Notes: generated by a model from the letters alone, not told the origin. Counted from the first letter of the stretch, positions 36,544-46,179 are shown. The stretch is 64,000 bases of DNA from Nitratireductor aquibiodomus NL21 = JCM 21793 (GCF_000615975.1 NZ_BAMP01000007.1:1-64000), one strand, 5' to 3'. Made by a program: numbers and translations.

Positions 36544-37505
36544 GCGAACGGCCGAAGTGCTCTTCGATCCGCGACTGCATGAATTCGAGGCAGATGGACA
36601 GCATCCAGTAGATGAAAGCTGCAGTAATCAGCATTTCGATATGACGGAATTCGGTCTGCCCGAGGGTGCGAGCGAGATACATGATCTCCCAGACACCGAC
36701 CACCGAAACCAGCGATGAATCCTTCAGCATCGAGATGAACTGGTTGCCCGTCGGGGGAATGATGACACGCATCGCCTGCGGGAGGATGACGAGAAACATC
36801 GTCTGATTGGGGCCGAGGCCCAATGCGGCCGCGCCTTCCCACTGTCCCTTGGAAATGCTCTGGATGCCGGCGCGGAAGATCTCAGTCATATAGGCGCCAT
36901 AGCACAGCGAAAGCGCATGATGCCTGCCGGAACGGCATCGATGACAAAACCGAGCTGCGGCAGGCCGAGATAGATGATGTAGATCTGCATGAGCAGCGGC
37001 AGACCGCGAAACAGCGACGTGTAGAACGAGGCAAAGCCGAAGATGAGCCCGTTCTTCGATAGTTTTGCGATCGCGCCGAACAGGGCGATCGTGGTGGCGA
37101 TCACGATGGAAAGCACCGAGATGTAAAGTGTTGTGACGACACCCTGTGTGACCAGAAAGCCAATCTTCTTGGCGATGAATTCAAAGCTCAGGTCAAAGGA
37201 GTAGAAGAAGGCGAGAAGCAGGGCGAAGAGCGTGACCCAGCTGACGATGATCTGCTGACGCCTGGGCAGAAGCGAGGCCGCGCGCCAGAAGGCGGTGATG
37301 ATGAGGCGAGAACCAGTGCTCCGGACATGCTGTTCAGGAAGGAAGCGGAAGCGCCAGGTTCGCCAGCACCGTTCAATGCGCTCATCACGCCTTCGCCAGC
37401 GCCCAGGAAGTACAACACCATGGACATGGCAACCATGAGCAGGGCCTGGCCGCTCCAGTACATCGCGCGCGGGTAATCCAGCACCAGCCGGCCGATCAGC
37501 TCCAT
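36530..37505 (-). CDS. polar amino-acid ABC transporter permease, two frameshifts
   Basis: A permease of the HisM/GlnP type, about 325 residues after repair. The N-terminal part opens MELIGRLVLDYPRAMYW. The core reads TLYISVLSIVIATTIALF, and the cytoplasmic EAA loop is YMTEIFRAGIQSISKGQWEGAAALG, followed by LPQAMRVIIPP. Single bases are missing near 37306 and near 36916; adding both restores one frame and a span divisible by three. It is the last gene of an operon with a binding protein and two enzymes. No ATP-binding subunit is visible nearby. Confidence 0.78.
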
Positions 37506-37509
37506 TTCC

Positions 37510-38802
37510 TCATCCTCCCTGTTGAGACCGCCATTCCTGCCATTTGTCCTGCATCTGCAGCTTCCAGAACGTTGCCTGTGCGACGGCGAGGCCGGCCGCC
37601 CCGCCGGCCCATGAAAGGCCGAATGGTTCGAAAAGGCGCAGTTGTTCCGGTTCGCCCAGGATGGCTTCCGCGACCACTTTTCCTCCGATGGCGGTCGTGT
37701 TCATGCCATGGCCGCCAAACGCGGTGCAGTACCAGACATTGGCGCCGAGGCTTCCGATCTGTGGCATGCGGTGGCGTGCATAAGACATCATCCCGGACCA
37801 GGCGAGTTCCACCTTCAGGTCGGTCAGTTGCGGAAAGGTCGAGGTCATCTCGGCACGCAGCTCGCGCGTCAGGGCTTTGGTGTCCGCTGCCCGCGTGGTG
37901 ATGCGACCGCCCCACAGGATGCGCTGCCCGTCATCGACTAGCCGATAATAATCGCCCGCCCGCCGGTTGTCGCCGACCGCATGGCGGGTGCGGATCGCCT
38001 GCTCGATGAGCTCCGGGTTGCGTTCGCTGAGCATCACATAGGTGGCGATTGGCAGATAGGCGCGCTGCATCCGGCTGGACAGTGAACCGGTATAGCCGCC
38101 GGTGGCGATGACGAGATCGCGCGCACGGACTTCGCCATGATCCGTTTTTATCAGCGTCGACGCGCCTTTGCGCTCGTAGCTGACAGCGCGAGACTGTTCG
38201 AATATCTCTCCACCAGCCTTCTCCACCGCGCCTGCCAGCCCGTGCACATAGTTGAGCGGATGGAAATGGAAGGCCTGATCGTCGCGCAGAGCCTGGAAGT
38301 AGCGCTGACTGCGCAGCACTTCACGCACCTGCGAGGTGTCCATGAAGGCGAGGGGATAGTCGAAGCGCTCGCTCATGATGTCGGCATCGCGGCGCAGGCT
38401 TTCGCCCGTGTCATAACGAACCACGCTCATGATGCCGTGCTGTGGGTCGGCGTGACTTATGCCGAGAAGAGCGATGTGCCGGCGCACGAGTTGCATGCCT
38501 TCGATGGAAAGACGGTGTAGGTCATCGGCATGCGCCTGACCAACCATACCGGCAATGGCGGAACGACCGTGGGCGTAGCCGGGACTCACGAAGCCACCAT
38601 TGCGCCCGGAAGCACCCCAGCCCAATCGGTTTTCTTCGAGGAGAATGACGCTTTTTCCGGCTTCTGCCAGATGAAATGCGGTGCTGAGACCCGCCAGCCC
38701 ACCGCCGATGATGCAGCAATCGGCTTCGTGCAATCCTTCAAGGCGTGGTTTTTCGCCCGATGCGGTGAGCGTGCGGGCGTAGAATGTGTCGATATAATCC
38801 AT
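37510..38802 (-). CDS. FAD-dependent amine/amino-acid oxidase (DAO family)
   Basis: A 430-residue flavoenzyme of the D-amino-acid oxidase/gamma-glutamylputrescine oxidase group. The Rossmann start is DCCIIGGGLAGLSTAFHLAEAG, followed by the WGASGRNGGFVSPGYA segment typical of this subfamily, and RMPQIGSLGANVWYCTAFGGHG near the C-terminus closes the FAD site. These enzymes deaminate amines or amino acids with oxygen or quinone as acceptor. It is co-transcribed with a binding protein and permease, which points to catabolism of an imported compound. The ATG at 38802 is preferred over 38829. Confidence 0.82.
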   Translation of the reverse strand: MDYIDTFYARTLTASGEKPRLEGLHEADCCIIGGGLAGLSTAFHLAEAGKSVILLEENRLGWGASGRNGGFVSPGYAHGRSAIAGMVGQAHADDLHRLSIEGMQLVRRHIALLGISHADPQHGIMSVVRYDTGESLRRDADIMSERFDYPLAFMDTSQVREVLRSQRYFQALRDDQAFHFHPLNYVHGLAGAVEKAGGEIFEQSRAVSYERKGASTLIKTDHGEVRARDLVIATGGYTGSLSSRMQRAYLPIATYVMLSERNPELIEQAIRTRHAVGDNRRAGDYYRLVDDGQRILWGGRITTRAADTKALTRELRAEMTSTFPQLTDLKVELAWSGMMSYARHRMPQIGSLGANVWYCTAFGGHGMNTTAIGGKVVAEAILGEPEQLRLFEPFGLSWAGGAAGLAVAQATFWKLQMQDKWQEWRSQQGG

Positions 38803-38851
38803 GCGAACCCATCGATTGCCCCGCGGCAAGCCGCGGGGCTGGCAATGATGA

Positions 38852-39688
38852 CTACTTGTCGCTGAAGTCTTTACCGTACCATTTTTCGGTCAAGGCACTC
38901 AGCGTGCCATCGGATTTCATCTCTTCGAGCACGCCAGACACTTTGGCGACCCATTCATCATCCCCCTTGTCGGCAATCACGACCAGAGGTTCGCGGAACG
39001 CATATTCGTTTTCGATAATGCGGACCTTGTAGCCGTTCTTAATGGCGTTTTCCGCGGTCTGGACCGGTGCGATCACCGCATCAAGGCGCACGCCCGCGCC
39101 GAGGCGCAGATCATCGAAAGGCAGCATGGAGGAAGCGTAGGTGCGGATTTCACCGGGCTCCACCTTGTATTCGATTGGAGGCATGCCCGGGGCATCGATC
39201 TCAAGACGACGGTTGATAAAGTCTTCCGATGTGGTTGCCGTTTCGACCCCGATCTTGCGGCCATTCAGCTGTTCGACGGTCTGAATGTCGGAGTCGGCAT
39301 GCACCACATAAACATAAGGGCTGTAGTAGTAGATGCTGACGAAGTCGATCACCTTGGAGCGCGCCTTCGTCGGGGTCACCGATGCAACACCAATGTCATA
39401 GCGGCCTTTCCAGTGGCCGCCCGTCATGATTGCCCAGTCGGGCGTCTCGTAGGAAATTTCCACCCCAAGGCGCTTGGCGATCTCGCCGGACACATCGATG
39501 TCGAAGCCTGTGAGATTGCCGGAATCGTCAAGAAAGCTCTGCGGAGGCCAGCTCGCATTGGTGGCGACCACCATGCTTTTCTTTTCCATGACCCGATCGA
39601 GTGTTTCGCCGGCCATTGCGGTGCCTGTCAGGCCGAACAGCGCGATTGCCGTCCAGGTGCCAATGTTCAGTTTCTGTAAGGTCTTCAT
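38852..39688 (-). CDS. periplasmic amino-acid binding protein of an ABC transporter
   Basis: A 278-residue solute-binding protein. A signal peptide (about residues 1-25, ending in TAMAG) precedes a type II fold with KKSMVVATNASWPPQSFLDD and NLTGFDIDVSGEIAKRLGV, typical of HisJ/GlnH-like binders; RYDIGVASVTPTKARSKVIDF supports this. GGAGG lies seven bases before the ATG at 39688. It sits between a PLP lyase gene and the FAD oxidase gene on the same strand. The ligand is unknown. Confidence 0.85.
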   Translation of the reverse strand: MKTLQKLNIGTWTAIALFGLTGTAMAGETLDRVMEKKSMVVATNASWPPQSFLDDSGNLTGFDIDVSGEIAKRLGVEISYETPDWAIMTGGHWKGRYDIGVASVTPTKARSKVIDFVSIYYYSPYVYVVHADSDIQTVEQLNGRKIGVETATTSEDFINRRLEIDAPGMPPIEYKVEPGEIRTYASSMLPFDDLRLGAGVRLDAVIAPVQTAENAIKNGYKVRIIENEYAFREPLVVIADKGDDEWVAKVSGVLEEMKSDGTLSALTEKWYGKDFSDK

Positions 39689-39710
39689 CACTTCCCCTCC
39701 CGGTTGTTGT

Positions 39711-40721
39711 TTATTCCTGTGGGCCCTCGCTGATCACGAGCAGAACCCGGCTCGCTGAATTCAGCCCAAGATCCTCGCGGATCACAGGGCTGGCGAGCGC
39801 CCGCGTCAGCCCGGCCAGTCCGGCGCCGCCTGACGGTGTGGTGGCAATCTCGCTTGTCTGTGCCAGCAGATCCGGCGCAGCCATCAATTGTTCTTCTGAA
39901 ACGGTGAGTGTTTGGGCTTTGCTTGCCTGAAGTATCTTGAGAGCGGGCGCACTTGCGCGGCCACAGGAAAGCATGGATGCACAGGTGCGCAACTCGCCCG
40001 GAATTGTTTCGGGATACCCAAGCTCCATCGCAACCTGAACGCAGGCCGCATTCGCCGGTTCGACGACCACAACGGCGCCGGGCGCCTCCATGAAGGAATA
40101 CAGACCACGTGCCATCGCGGCAGCCAGCCCACCGACGCCTGCCTGAATGAACAGATGCGTCGGTTTCTGCAAATCCTGTTGGGCATATTGCTCGCGGGCT
40201 TCGCCTGCGATCACGCCGTAGCCGGCCATGACATGGCCTGTCATCACATCGTTTTCGTTGTCGCTCGTATCGGCGACGAGAACCGCTCCTTCGGATTGCG
40301 CTGCGTGCGCGGCCGCATTGACGGCGTCATCGAAGGTTCCAGGCACGATGACGACCTGCGCACCGGTTTGCTCAATTCGGTCCACACGGGCCCGGGCGAC
40401 TTCCGGATGCAGAAAGACCTTTGCCGGTATGCCGGTGTGACGGGCTGCAGAAGCCACGGCCAGCCCATGATTGCCATCGCTGGCGCAGACCAGAAGCCGC
40501 ACTGTTTCACCGCCGGTCGCAATCGCCTCAAGACCGGCAAAAGTGCCGCCCAGCGACTTGAAACTGCCAAGAGGACGCCTGCTTTCATCCTTCAGGTGGA
40601 TTTCCGCAACACCGAGATGCGCGGCCAGTTTCGGTGCCGAAGACAGGGGCGACGCCTGATAGGCGCTGTCCAGACGCTTAAGGCGAGCCATGATGAGATA
40701 ATGATCCGGCGCGATGTTCAT
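39711..40721 (-). CDS. PLP-dependent ammonia-lyase, diaminopropionate/threonine dehydratase-like
   Basis: A 336-residue fold-type II PLP enzyme. The Schiff-base lysine lies in GSFKSLGG, ASDGNHGLAVASAARH and HVMAGYGVIAGEA match diaminopropionate ammonia-lyase, and GVGGLAAAMARG is the phosphate loop. It probably eliminates ammonia from a hydroxy- or diamino-acid, giving a keto acid; the substrate is not proven. GGAGG five bases before the ATG at 40721 supports the start. It is the first gene of a four-gene unit and divergent from an Lrp regulator. Confidence 0.78.
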   Translation of the reverse strand: MNIAPDHYLIMARLKRLDSAYQASPLSSAPKLAAHLGVAEIHLKDESRRPLGSFKSLGGTFAGLEAIATGGETVRLLVCASDGNHGLAVASAARHTGIPAKVFLHPEVARARVDRIEQTGAQVVIVPGTFDDAVNAAAHAAQSEGAVLVADTSDNENDVMTGHVMAGYGVIAGEAREQYAQQDLQKPTHLFIQAGVGGLAAAMARGLYSFMEAPGAVVVVEPANAACVQVAMELGYPETIPGELRTCASMLSCGRASAPALKILQASKAQTLTVSEEQLMAAPDLLAQTSEIATTPSGGAGLAGLTRALASPVIREDLGLNSASRVLLVISEGPQE

Positions 40722-40818
40722 GAAGTCCTCCAACTCCCATGAGCTTACAGGCGTGATGCTATGCAATTCGCCTTATTTCGCTGTAAGGTGGTGCTTTCAG
40801 GCGCAGTTGAGGCAAAGA

Positions 40819-41282
40819 ATGACTGAATCCGTCACCATCGATCACTTCGATCAAAAGCTTCTGGCCCTCGTCCAAAAGAACAATCTGCAACCCGCGCGCG
40901 AGCTCGCCGAGCTGTCGGTCTCTCCGAAAGCGCTGTTCTTCGGCGCCTGCGGCGTATGCGCAGCGAAGGGGTGATCGTGGCCGATGTCGCAGTGGTAAAC
41001 CCCGCGATCGCGGGGGAAGCGGTCACCATTCACACGCTTGTCTCGCTCGAACGCGAGCGGTCTTTCGATCTTGATGCTTTCGTCCGCAAGATCAGGCAGC
41101 GGCCGGAGGTGAAGAAAATCTGGTATGTGACCGGAGAGGTGGATTTCGTGCTGCTTCTGCGTCTTCCGGGAATGGACCAGTATGCGGACTTCGTGCAGGA
41201 GGTCTTTCACGCAGATGAGAATGTGAAGTCGTTCAAGACCATTGTCGCCATCCGCGAGATCGAGACCGGCGGAGGCGTTTAG
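40819..41282 (+). CDS. Lrp/AsnC-family regulator, frameshifted
   Basis: A 154-residue amino-acid-responsive regulator after repair. The N-terminal HTH starts DHFDQKLLALVQKNNLQPAREL, and the recognition helix should read LSVSPESAVLRRLRRMRSEGVI. One base is missing near 40925, so the second part, with AIAGEAVTIHTLVSLER and the RAM-type effector domain EVKKIWYVTGEVDFVLLL, is in another frame. It is divergent from the PLP lyase gene and probably controls that operon in response to its substrate. Lrp members usually bind the promoter between the two genes. Confidence 0.82.
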
Positions 41283-41354
41283 ACACGGGTCCGGGCAAAT
41301 TTCAGAATGCTGTCATTCGCATCGGGTAGACACATGTTGGAAACCGGAAGCGAC

Positions 41355-41903
41355 ATGTCACACATCATCTTTCTGCACGGTGCTTCGAGCAGCGGTAAGT
41401 CGACGCTTGCGCGGGCGCTTCAGGCCGAGATCGAACTGCCATTCTGGCATATATCGATTGACCATCTGCGCGACGCCGGGGTTCTCCCTACCAAGCGTTT
41501 CCGTTGCGGGGAGTTCGACTGGCACGCCTCAAGACCAGCCTTCTTCGAGGGGTTTCACAAGTCTCTGGCAGCTTATGCCGAGGCGGGAAACAATCTGATC
41601 CTCGAGCACATCCTTGACGATGAGCGATGGCTGCCCGGGTTGCAGTCGTTGTTCTCGCCGTTCGATGTGTACTTCGTAGGTGTTCACTGCCCTTTGCCTG
41701 TGCTGATCGAACGGGAGGCAGCGCGGGGAGATCGGCCCCAAGGCAGCGCGCGGCGTGATTTTGAAACCATCCATCTCGGGAAGACTTACGATCTGGAAGT
41801 TCAATCGCTGGACGGTGTTTCCCTTAATGCCGAGCGCATCCTGAACGGCTGGAGAACGGGACGGCGGAACTCGGACTTTTCAAGAAGTGCTGGCGCTGCC
41901 TGA
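41355..41903 (+). CDS. chloramphenicol phosphotransferase-like kinase
   Basis: A 182-residue P-loop protein with IIFLHGASSSGKSTLARALQ at its start, a Walker A motif, and HISIDHLRDAG and NLILEHILDDERWLPG further on. This is the pattern of the chloramphenicol phosphotransferase-like family. Most such proteins phosphorylate small alcohols or are of unknown role, and resistance cannot be inferred. ATG at 41355 has GGAAG five bases before it. Confidence 0.72.
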   Translation: MSHIIFLHGASSSGKSTLARALQAEIELPFWHISIDHLRDAGVLPTKRFRCGEFDWHASRPAFFEGFHKSLAAYAEAGNNLILEHILDDERWLPGLQSLFSPFDVYFVGVHCPLPVLIEREAARGDRPQGSARRDFETIHLGKTYDLEVQSLDGVSLNAERILNGWRTGRRNSDFSRSAGAA

Positions 41904-41909
41904 GAGCGC

Positions 41910-42146
41910 TCAGTCCTCGAACAGGTGCTCCATCTCGAAGGGATCGGGAGCGGGTTTTTCAGGGACGGTGCCTTCCGCCATCCGCTTTTTGTGGTGGGTG
42001 AGCGAACACTCGATGGAACAGAGAATGCCGCGATCCGCCCAGTAGGCGGGGCCGTTTTCGATCAGGCCCTCATAATAGGTAAAGCCCGGCGTTCCGAACA
42101 TTTTTCCGCATTCGATGCAGCGGTTCTTTTCCGGTCTTGCAAGCAT
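41910..42146 (-). CDS. small zinc-ribbon-like protein
   Basis: A 78-residue protein with four cysteines in two pairs, CIEC near residue 10 and CSIEC near residue 44, the layout of a zinc ribbon. The C-terminus is acidic (PFEMEHLFED). GGAAGG precedes the ATG at 42146. It is convergent with the kinase-like gene, seven bases apart. Function unknown. Confidence 0.65.
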   Translation of the reverse strand: MLARPEKNRCIECGKMFGTPGFTYYEGLIENGPAYWADRGILCSIECSLTHHKKRMAEGTVPEKPAPDPFEMEHLFED

Positions 42147-42362
42147 TGAGGCCCCTTCCTTTGGAGGGTTTCTATCCTTCGGCCGGGAAGGCTGCAAGGT
42201 TTTCAACATTGACGTTTACGTAAAAAGAAACTAGCAATCTTGCGCCAAGGTATGATGGCGGGGGTGTGGTCGAGCGGCTAGATTTTGGTCCCGGGCGCAC
42301 GCTGGACAGTTTGGAGCGCGCCGCACTTACAGGCGCTGTCGGGACATCAGGAGGATTGCAGC

Positions 42363-44135
42363 ATGTATCGAGCCCCGGTCGACGAAATCGCCTTCACCCT
42401 GAAACATGTCACCGGGTTTGCCGCTGATCTTGATGCTGGCCGGTTTGGCGATCTCTCCGAAGATCTGGTCGATGCGATCGTTGGTGAGGCCGGGCGCTTT
42501 GCGGCTGAGGAAATCGCGCCGCTTGCGAAAGTGGGCGACGAAAAGGGGGCGGTCTTAAAGGACGGCACCGTCACCACACCGCCGGGCTGGGCCGATCTCT
42601 ACCGCCGCTGGTGCGAGGGCGGATGGAACGGCCTTGCAGCGCCGGAGGAATTTGGCGGGCAGGGCCTGCCAACGCTGCTTTCGGTTGCGGCCATCGAGAT
42701 GTGGAACTCCGGCTCCATGGCCTTTGCAATCGGTCCGACATTGACGGTTGGCGCCATCGAGGCGCTTGAAAAGCACGCGACGCCGGAACTGCAGAAGACC
42801 TATCTCGAAAAACTCGTCTCGGGCGAATGGATGGGCACGATGAATCTGACGGAGCCGCAGGCCGGGTCCGATCTCAATGCGCTCAAGGCGCGCGCGGAAC
42901 CGGTGGGCGACGGCACCTATCGCATCTTCGGACAAAAAATCTTCATCACCTATGGTGAGCACGATTTCACCGACAACATTGTGCATCTGGTGCTGGCAAG
43001 GCTGCCGGATGCACCGGCGGGAACGAAGGGCATTTCGCTGTTTCTCGTGCCAAAGTTTTTTGTCAATGACGACGGATCTTTGGGTGCGCGCAACGATGTC
43101 TTCTGCGCTTCCATGGAGCACAAGCTGGGCATTCATGCCTCGCCCACCTGCACTATGATCTATGGCGACGGCAAATTCGGCGAGACGCCGGGCGCTGTCG
43201 GCTGGCTGATCGGCGAGGAAAACCGGGGGCTCGCCTGCATGTTCACCATGATGAACAACGCCCGTCTGGCCGTCGGTATGCAGGGTGTGGGGATTGCCGA
43301 AGCGGCAACGCAGAAGGCGATTGCTTATGCGCAGGAGCGCCGGCAGGGCCGTGCCGCCGGTGCGCCCAAGGATGGCGGGATGAGCCCGATCGTCGAGCAT
43401 CCCGACATCAAGCGCACGCTTTTGACCATGAAGGCAGAGACTCAGATGGCGCGTGCGATCACCTATGCGTGTGCCTATGCGATCGACCGGGCACGGCTTG
43501 GCGAGGGCGACGAAGCGACAGCCTGGCAGGCGCGCGCGGATATTCTGACCCCCATGGCGAAGGCCTTTTCCACCGATGTGGGCGTGGAGGTCGCTTCGCT
43601 TGGCCTGCAGGTTCACGGCGGCATGGGCTATGTGGAGGAGACGGGGGCTGCTGCACTCTACCGGGATGCGCGGATCGCGCCGATCTATGAGGGCACCAAC
43701 GGCATCCAGGCAATCGATCTGGTGATGCGCAAGCTGCCGCTTCAGGGCGGTGAGGCGGTGGTGCGTCTTATCGGCGAGTTGCGCGCTGACCAGAAATCGG
43801 TTGCCGAAGCATCCGGTCTGGGGGCGACTGGCGCAAAGCTTGCAAACGCGCTCGATGATCTGGGGGCGACGACCGATTTCATGGCCGGTGCTTTGGCCGA
43901 GGGGCGTGTGAACGAGGCGCTTGCGGGTGCGACGCCCTATCTCCGCCTTTTCTCGCTCGTCATCGGCGTGGCCTTCAATGCACGGGCTGTTGCCAGCAAC
44001 GAAAACCCCGGTCATGCCACGCTGGTGCGTTTCATGGCGGAGAACCTGCTTGGTGAGACAGGCGCGCTCAGGCAGCGTGTGATGGAGGGGGCGGAAAGCC
44101 TCGATGCGGCGGCCGACGCCCTGCTTTCGGCCTGA
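42363..44135 (+). CDS. acyl-CoA dehydrogenase, 590-residue DmdC-like class
   Basis: A flavoprotein of the long acyl-CoA dehydrogenase class with the extra C-terminal domain. The FAD segments are TMNLTEPQAGSDL and GQKIFITYGEHDF, KLGIHASPT and GWLIGEENRGL follow, and the catalytic region AAALYRDARIAPIYEGTNGIQ is typical. Relatives include 3-methylmercaptopropionyl-CoA dehydrogenase (DmdC) and general fatty acyl-CoA enzymes. AGGAGG lies eight bases before the ATG at 42363. An enoyl-CoA hydratase gene follows after ten bases. Confidence 0.88.
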   Translation: MYRAPVDEIAFTLKHVTGFAADLDAGRFGDLSEDLVDAIVGEAGRFAAEEIAPLAKVGDEKGAVLKDGTVTTPPGWADLYRRWCEGGWNGLAAPEEFGGQGLPTLLSVAAIEMWNSGSMAFAIGPTLTVGAIEALEKHATPELQKTYLEKLVSGEWMGTMNLTEPQAGSDLNALKARAEPVGDGTYRIFGQKIFITYGEHDFTDNIVHLVLARLPDAPAGTKGISLFLVPKFFVNDDGSLGARNDVFCASMEHKLGIHASPTCTMIYGDGKFGETPGAVGWLIGEENRGLACMFTMMNNARLAVGMQGVGIAEAATQKAIAYAQERRQGRAAGAPKDGGMSPIVEHPDIKRTLLTMKAETQMARAITYACAYAIDRARLGEGDEATAWQARADILTPMAKAFSTDVGVEVASLGLQVHGGMGYVEETGAAALYRDARIAPIYEGTNGIQAIDLVMRKLPLQGGEAVVRLIGELRADQKSVAEASGLGATGAKLANALDDLGATTDFMAGALAEGRVNEALAGATPYLRLFSLVIGVAFNARAVASNENPGHATLVRFMAENLLGETGALRQRVMEGAESLDAAADALLSA

Positions 44136-44145
44136 GGAGACGATC

Positions 44146-44880
44146 ATGAGCGAGCATGTTCTCATTGAGCGGCGCGGTGCGGTGCAGGTCATCCGCCTCA
44201 ATCGCCCGGAGAAGAAGAATGCCATCACGCGCGCCATGTATGCGGCAATGGCTGAAGCGCTGAAGGCGGGTGACGCGGATGAGGCGGTGCGCTGCCACGT
44301 GCTTCTGGGCCAGCCCGGCGCGTTTTCGGCAGGCAATGACCTTGCCGATTTCATGGCGGTGGCCGCCGGTGGCGAAGGCGGCGAGGAAGTCTATGATTTT
44401 CTTCTGGCGCTGGCCGGGGCGGGAAAGCCGCTGGTCTCGGGTGTGGATGGCATTGCGGTGGGGATCGGCACGACGATCCACATGCATTGCGACCTGACCT
44501 TCGCCACACCTGAAACCGTGTTTTCCACGCCGTTTGTGGATCTTGGCCTTGTGCCGGAAGCGGGGTCGAGCCTGCTTGGCCCTTCGATCATGGGGCATCA
44601 GCGCGCCTTTGCGCTGCTGGTCGCTGCCGAAGGGCTGCCTGCGGAAGACGCACGCGCGGCAGGGCTGATCCACCGCGTGGTGGATGAGGGCGAACTGGAG
44701 AGTGCGGTCTTCAAGGCGGCGGAGGCACTTGCCGCAAAACCGCCCGAGGCTTTGCGCATCGCCCGGAATCTTCTGCGCGGTCCGCGCGACCATATTGTCG
44801 CGCGCATCGGGGAAGAGGGCGAGCAATTTCGCGCGCGTCTGAAATCGGACGAAGCGCGCGCGGCCTTCATGGCTTCATGA
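44146..44880 (+). CDS. enoyl-CoA hydratase/isomerase family protein
   Basis: A 244-residue crotonase-fold enzyme. Typical parts are RLNRPEKKNAITRAMY at the start, PGAFSAGNDLADF for the first oxyanion segment and GIAVGIGTTIHMHCDLTFATPE for the second; PFVDLGLVPEAGSS and GHQRAF follow. It probably hydrates the enoyl-CoA made by the dehydrogenase encoded ten bases upstream. Which acyl chain is used is unknown. Confidence 0.87.
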   Translation: MSEHVLIERRGAVQVIRLNRPEKKNAITRAMYAAMAEALKAGDADEAVRCHVLLGQPGAFSAGNDLADFMAVAAGGEGGEEVYDFLLALAGAGKPLVSGVDGIAVGIGTTIHMHCDLTFATPETVFSTPFVDLGLVPEAGSSLLGPSIMGHQRAFALLVAAEGLPAEDARAAGLIHRVVDEGELESAVFKAAEALAAKPPEALRIARNLLRGPRDHIVARIGEEGEQFRARLKSDEARAAFMAS

Positions 44881-44897
44881 GCCGCAAGTAGCAGTGG

Positions 44898-44941
44898 GCC
44901 CCGAAACGTCATCGCCGAAATGAGCTGATGACGTTGGGGGC
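44898..44941. terminator. putative convergent hairpin between the hydratase and pdxH genes
   Basis: AACGTCATC pairs with GATGACGTT, and GCCCC with GGGGC outside it, across an interior loop of about twelve bases. There is no T run, so termination is inferred only from position. Confidence 0.4.
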
Positions 44942-44949
44942 AACCGCGC

Positions 44950-45567
44950 TCAGGGGTAAAGCCGCTCGGTTTGCCAGTCTCCCTTTTCGTCGCGGCTGAA
45001 GACGACGCGGTCGTGCAGGCGGAAGGGGCGGTCGTGCCAGAATTCGATGGTCTGCGGAACGATCCGGAAACCCGACCAGTGCGAAGGGCGCGGGATCGTG
45101 CCGATGGCGAATTTTGCAGTGTATTCGGCAACCGCTTTTTCCAGCGCGAAGCGGCTTTCAAGCGGTCGTGACTGTTTTGAGGCCCAGGCCCCGATACGGC
45201 TGCCGCGTGGACGCGAGGCATAATATTCGTCGGCCTCTTCGTCGCTCACCACTTCGACCGGCCCGCGAATGCGCACCTGCCGGCGCAGGCTCTTCCAGTG
45301 AAAGCACATGGCTGCTTTCTTTGCGCTCAGGACTTCCTGCCCCTTGGTGCTCTCGAAATTTGTGTAAAACACGAAGCCGCGTTCATCGAAGCCTTTCAGA
45401 AGCACCATGCGCACATTGGGCATTCCATCGGGGTCGACGGTCGCCAGAGCCAGCGCATTGGGATCGTTGGGCTCGGATTTGGTGGCGTCTTCAAGCCATT
45501 CGGCAAAGAGCCGAAAAGGCTCGTCGCGCTCCGTGAAGTCACCGGATTTTAACGTCTCGTCAATCAT
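44950..45567 (-). CDS. pdxH: pyridoxamine 5'-phosphate oxidase
   Basis: A 205-residue FMN enzyme that makes pyridoxal phosphate. The FMN/PLP segments [32 protein letters not shown] and [14 protein letters not shown], the [16 protein letters not shown] loop and the ending DWQTERLYP match the family. ATG at 45567 gives the conventional length; the upstream frame (to 45744) is not used. It is a useful neighbour for the several PLP enzymes in the region, but no operon link is seen. Confidence 0.93.
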   Translation of the reverse strand: MIDETLKSGDFTERDEPFRLFAEWLEDATKSEPNDPNALALATVDPDGMPNVRMVLLKGFDERGFVFYTNFESTKGQEVLSAKKAAMCFHWKSLRRQVRIRGPVEVVSDEEADEYYASRPRGSRIGAWASKQSRPLESRFALEKAVAEYTAKFAIGTIPRPSHWSGFRIVPQTIEFWHDRPFRLHDRVVFSRDEKGDWQTERLYP

Positions 45568-45640
45568 ACTGGCTGCCTGTTCGCTTATTCTACGGGGAGA
45601 ATGCCGATTGTCGGGGGCAACGCAAGCGCCAGTTCGGGGT

Positions 45641-46060
45641 ATGGCCTTGGCTCTACGGCTTTCCCGGCGTCTTTTTTTTCCCGTGGCGGTCGCCCTTCTT
45701 GCCGGTTGCAGCTTGTCGGCCCTGGATCTGGAGGAGCCGGGCATCGACCCTTCGGTTGTGACCGGTTCGATTGCCCCCGCCCCGGAAACGACCCCGCCCG
45801 CACATCTGCCCGTGGGAACGGATGCGATGCTGCATGCGATGGTTGCCGAGATGGGGGAAATGCTCGACGGTGCGCCGCCGCTCTCCTGGGCCGATGAGGA
45901 AAACGGTGTGCGTGGTGTGATCTCTCACATATTTGATGACGGGACGTGCCGGCGCTTCGTGACCACGCGCGAAAGTTTCGACGGTATAAGCCTTTATCGC
46001 GGCACCGCGTGCCCAAGCCCGGAATTCGGGTGGCAGATTCAGGCTTTTGAAGCGGTTTGA
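45641..46060 (+). CDS. RT0821/Lpp0805-like surface lipoprotein
   Basis: A 139-residue envelope protein. The signal peptide ends in a lipobox LLAGC (cysteine near residue 23). A proline/threonine-rich linker follows, then a small C-terminal domain with [27 protein letters not shown] and the cysteine in [13 protein letters not shown]. This matches the surface-antigen family first noted in Rickettsia and Legionella. The start at 45641 has no clear ribosome site, so a longer form is possible. Function unknown. Confidence 0.7.
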   Translation: MALALRLSRRLFFPVAVALLAGCSLSALDLEEPGIDPSVVTGSIAPAPETTPPAHLPVGTDAMLHAMVAEMGEMLDGAPPLSWADEENGVRGVISHIFDDGTCRRFVTTRESFDGISLYRGTACPSPEFGWQIQAFEAV

Positions 46061-46179
46061 CGAACGAAACCGGTGGAAGGTCTGGAATTTCTTCCTAACC
46101 GAACGCATATAGTGAACAACATCCCGAATTCACGAGCGTTTTGCCCTATAATGGGGAACGACCAGGAACAGAGTTGCAC

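Noticed and set aside
41355-41903. Reading the kinase-like gene as chloramphenicol resistance
   Set aside because: Only the broad P-loop family pattern is visible; substrate-specific residues cannot be judged and the neighbours give no hint of resistance.
42258-42305. tRNA-like stretch with a GTGGTCGAGCGGCTAGA D-arm pattern
   Set aside because: No matching acceptor stem or TTCGA T-loop follows; it is the leader of the acyl-CoA dehydrogenase gene.
42555-44354. 599-codon minus-strand frame opposite the acyl-CoA dehydrogenase
   Set aside because: Antisense shadow; His- and Arg-rich composition without conserved motifs.
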